NCBI GenBank assembly: GCA_965216105.1
Contig: OZ244147.1
Location: 2,356,001-2,420,000, forward strand
Origin: JAALLB01 sp017643495
Lineage (GTDB): Bacteria > Pseudomonadota > Alphaproteobacteria > Rhizobiales > Rhizobiaceae
Direction: 5' to 3'
DNA: 64,000 nucleotides
A program made the position numbers and the translations under genes. Numbering within the stretch: position 1 is the first letter of the stretch; every line of letters begins with the position of its first letter. Below, in pieces: positions 61,313 through 64,000 of the stretch. The notes under the pieces are model-generated. The model was not told where the DNA came from, did no database searches, and worked only from the letters and a program-made list of their open reading frames with translations.

Positions 61313-64000
61313 CTAATCTATCACGATAAATTCTATACGCCGGTTTCTGGCCCGCCCATCACTTGCAATATTGTCAGCAACAGGCTGGCTTTCGCCGTAT
61401 CCGACAGCCTCGAGTCTTGCCCCGGCTACTCCGGAATTTGACAGAAATTCACGAACACTATTGGCCCTGGCTTGGCTGAGTTGCTGGTTGAACTCCTCTT
61501 CACCGCGTGAATCCGTATGCCCGGCTATTTCTATCCGGACGTTCGGACAGTTCGCAGCAGCCTTTGCCACGGCAGCCAACACTTCACTTGAAGCTGGTTT
61601 CAGAGTTGCCCGATTTGTATCAAAGAAAATTTTGCGACCATCAATCGCCGTAACGATCTCACGCTGGCAAGCCACCTTCTCTTCTTTTTTTACAGGTGCC
61701 GGCGGCTCATTCGTCTGGGAAGACTGAACGGTTTCTTCAGCTGGCGCAGCTTGCTCATTTACTTCTGTTGTGTCTGATGCTTCGGCTGTGCTTTCAGAAA
61801 CAAAAACATTGGAAGTTCCCTCAAATCCATCCGGGAGATTCTGCGCAAGCTCATTTTCAATTTCCGCTTTCACATCATCTGAAGGAGCGCGACCAATGAC
61901 AGAAACAACATTACCAACAATATTTGCCTGACCGCCCTCCAGTCGGGACACAAGTTCGGCGAGTTTTTCACGAATGACATCCAGACCTTCCGGATTTCCG
62001 GAAGCAATTGCCTGCTCATCCTTTACACTGGTTGTGCCCAACATCTTTCCAACAGTATCAATGACCGCCCTGGCATCTTCCTCGCTGACTGCATTTCCGG
62101 AAACAACGACTCCCCTGTCCGTTTTGCTGATACGCCAACGAAACGGTTCGCGCGTTTCTGATTCAGCTTGCTGCGTTGACTGTGTTTCATTTTCCGGAGA
62201 CGGTTCGACCTGTGTTTGGCTTTCTTCTTCAACTTCAGATTCAGGTTGTGCAGCAGGTGGCTGCCCGGACTGTGGTTGAGGCTCGACCTCAGGCTGCGGT
62301 TCGGGCTCGGGAAAAGAAACATCCATGCTTCCCGCATACCCGTCCGGAATATTGTTGTTGAGGGCATCAGCAAGCGAGTCACGAACTTCTTCGCTACCAG
62401 CCCGCCCGCTGAGGAGTATTTGTGTACCGGTAATCTTCCCTTCTCCCACATCAAGACTTGCTACCAGATCAGTCACAAAACGGCGCGCTTCCATGAACTT
62501 GTCCGGTTCGCCTGATGCAAGCACCTGCTGATCGCTGATTTCCGTGACGCCAAGAACCGAATTCACCATTGAAACGGCAGCAGCAGCAGTGTCTTGGTCC
62601 GGCGCATTGCCCGATACCGTGACGCCATCATCATTCTTTACAACGCGCCAGAGGTAAGGGTCGGCCAAAGGAGGAACCGGTTCCGTGACATTACCTGTAA
62701 CGCTGATCCCGACAGGTGCATTTTTCAAAGCCGCCGTAATGGTTTCAAAGGCCTCAGCAGAGGCGGCTTCACCTTCCAGGGTCAACTCGCCATCACTCAA
62801 TTCAACCTTGCCACGGGAAACATATTGCAGAAGGCCGGCACCATATGCAGTGGCTGCCTGATAGCTTTCACCGGCACCATCACCAATCTCCATCCCGTCC
62901 TTGATCTCGAGACCGTTTCCAATGCCTTGCACCTGCTCCAGCAGTTTGGCTCGAAGGTCGTCATCGGGGACGAATCCGGAAAGCTGTATGCCTGAATCAG
63001 AACGCGTAGCAGACCAGACATAGGGTGACACACTCACCGACCTGATATTGCCGGAGGCCAGCTCATATCCACCCGGCAATGACGACAAGGCGCCGGTGAT
63101 CTCCCGGTAATTCTCCAAGGAATTTGCCGAGCCTTCCATGGTCAACTGCTTGTCCTCCAAAGAGAACTTTCCTTCAGAAAGGCGGGGCAAGATGTCAGCC
63201 AAATATGACAGTGTCGTATTCCAGTTATCGGGAGCGCCATTTGCAATCTGCAAGCGGCTTCTCAGACGTGCATCAGGCAGCTTTTCACGGAAGACCTGCT
63301 CTATCTCGTCCTTGTCCTGTTCTGTTGGAACAAAGCCCTCCAGCGCCATGCGGCTTCCGGTATAGGTACCTTCAATCTGGTAGGGAGAAACCGTTGCCGG
63401 CTGCAGGTTGTTGACTGAAACCTTCACATTGTCTGGCAAGCGGCGTTCCAGTTGCCGCTGGATACTCGCATATTCACGCACGCCGGCAGCAATTCCACTG
63501 ATTTCCAGTTCCTGGTCCGTGTAGGAAAGGACGCCGGTTTCCATGTCCTCAAGCTGCTTGAAAGCAAATTCCGTCATCTTTTCATAGGAACGCGGAGCCC
63601 CACGGCCAAGTTCAAGCCTGTCTACAACTTCGTGATCTGCGAAAGTCTCACGGGCTGTCTTGACCAGATCCCGACGCGAAAGCTCACTGGGCGCATTTCC
63701 TGAAAGTACCAGTTGGCCATTTTCTCTTGTTACGGAGAAACGGTAAGGCTTGGCCTCCGCCAGCAATTGGGTGCCATCATTGATGATGCGGATATCATAG
63801 GCTTCATTTGCCCGCTTCCTTGCGTTCTCGACAGCGGCTTGTGATGGTGCTGTTCCCAACAGCACAAGATCACGTCCTTCCAACTCGACACTTGCCCATG
63901 GGTGGGTATCTTTCAGGGTTTCCAGTGATTTGGCGGTCAGGTCTTTCTCGATTGCATCCGTGCGCAACAAAACTGAAGCTGCGGTAAGCAGTGCAACCAC
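61313..64000 (-). CDS. Large BON-repeat/OmpA family protein, 5' end outside window
   Basis: At least 895 residues; the N-terminus is cut by the window edge. The C-terminal ~115 residues form an OmpA peptidoglycan-binding domain (IFFDTNRATLKP, IEIAGHTDSRGEEEFNQQLS, ARNRRIEFIV). Ahead of it are at least five repeat units opening with P[YF]-x-[WFI] (such as PYVWSATRSDSGIQLSGFVP), each with BON-like halves, and a Glu/Pro/Gln-rich linker. Such a protein probably lies in the periplasm attached to the wall. The upstream part may hold a transmembrane helix and signal sequence; the first residue in the window is inside a hydrophobic stretch. Confidence 0.88.
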   Translation of the reverse strand: MVALLTAASVLLRTDAIEKDLTAKSLETLKDTHPWASVELEGRDLVLLGTAPSQAAVENARKRANEAYDIRIINDGTQLLAEAKPYRFSVTRENGQLVLSGNAPSELSRRDLVKTARETFADHEVVDRLELGRGAPRSYEKMTEFAFKQLEDMETGVLSYTDQELEISGIAAGVREYASIQRQLERRLPDNVKVSVNNLQPATVSPYQIEGTYTGSRMALEGFVPTEQDKDEIEQVFREKLPDARLRSRLQIANGAPDNWNTTLSYLADILPRLSEGKFSLEDKQLTMEGSANSLENYREITGALSSLPGGYELASGNIRSVSVSPYVWSATRSDSGIQLSGFVPDDDLRAKLLEQVQGIGNGLEIKDGMEIGDGAGESYQAATAYGAGLLQYVSRGKVELSDGELTLEGEAASAEAFETITAALKNAPVGISVTGNVTEPVPPLADPYLWRVVKNDDGVTVSGNAPDQDTAAAAVSMVNSVLGVTEISDQQVLASGEPDKFMEARRFVTDLVASLDVGEGKITGTQILLSGRAGSEEVRDSLADALNNNIPDGYAGSMDVSFPEPEPQPEVEPQPQSGQPPAAQPESEVEEESQTQVEPSPENETQSTQQAESETREPFRWRISKTDRGVVVSGNAVSEEDARAVIDTVGKMLGTTSVKDEQAIASGNPEGLDVIREKLAELVSRLEGGQANIVGNVVSVIGRAPSDDVKAEIENELAQNLPDGFEGTSNVFVSESTAEASDTTEVNEQAAPAEETVQSSQTNEPPAPVKKEEKVACQREIVTAIDGRKIFFDTNRATLKPASSEVLAAVAKAAANCPNVRIEIAGHTDSRGEEEFNQQLSQARANSVREFLSNSGVAGARLEAVGYGESQPVADNIASDGRARNRRIEFIVID

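Noticed and set aside
1..64000. tRNA, rRNA, CRISPR arrays, transposases, integrases or toxin-antitoxin genes
   Set aside because: Scanned both strands by eye and found no array, cloverleaf or transposase motif; none is claimed.

Overview
The window is a stretch of chromosome from an alphaproteobacterium, most likely a member of the Hyphomicrobiales (Rhizobiales). The evidence is gene order: rplI-dnaB-alr-radA-cvpA-purF-SDR, rpoZ-rsh-pyrE-DUF2062-acpS-lepB-rnc-era-recO, smpB-dapA-SLT, and nadA-nadB-nadC with a COG4111 (NadQ-type) regulator are blocks I recognise from that order. Base composition looks only moderately GC-rich for the order. The genus cannot be fixed by reading alone. I see no phage, insertion sequence, integrase, CRISPR array, rRNA or tRNA; this is core chromosome with a few accessory transport and sensing genes.

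Layout. 1-7226 (+): end of rplI with a strong terminator, then replication, cell-wall, repair and purine genes (dnaB, alr, radA, cvpA, purF) and an SDR protein that has lost its catalytic Lys. 7371-12798 (+): PadR regulator and a two-gene RND efflux system without an outer-membrane factor. 12849-14367 (-): pssA-psd, the phosphatidylethanolamine pathway. 14432-16685 (-): an ArsR regulator coupled to an Atm1-type ABC exporter, with a perfect palindrome at the promoter. 16776-20460: a LysM protein, a LOG-family protein and a secreted glycerophosphodiesterase. 20484-25127 (-): cysS-GFA-cimA-rarD, each joined by a 4-nt overlap.

25305-31304: LysE exporter and SRAP (-), then a rightward run of Nudix, TIGR02301, two unrecognised proteins, ygfZ, an HD hydrolase and nadQ. 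31301-34855 (-): the nadABC operon, with a near-perfect operator upstream of nadA and its last stop codon interleaved with that of nadQ. 35120-39577: an orphan coiled-coil protein, a Cache-type chemoreceptor ending in WEEF, and a divergent secreted Cache-like protein that may be its partner. 39734-45247: YcjX/YcjF pair, a Cu-Zn superoxide dismutase with an altered Zn-ligand position, and a divergent GlxA-type regulator/MFS pair.

45237-53551 (-): a housekeeping block of RNA processing, secretion, stringent response and transcription genes. 53824-59346: NYN protein, family 5 uracil-DNA glycosylase, PaiB, SmpB, DapA and a lytic transglycosylase. 59390-64000: an alpha/beta hydrolase, then an envelope module (-) made of a large BON-repeat/OmpA protein cut by the window edge, a 34-residue membrane protein that is easy to miss, and a membrane-anchored protein with a duplicated helix-hairpin-helix domain.

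Nothing here is a clearly new large system. The best leads are the secreted Cache protein next to the chemoreceptor, the BON/OmpA-microprotein-HhH module, the ArsR-Atm1 unit, and the orphan coiled-coil protein.
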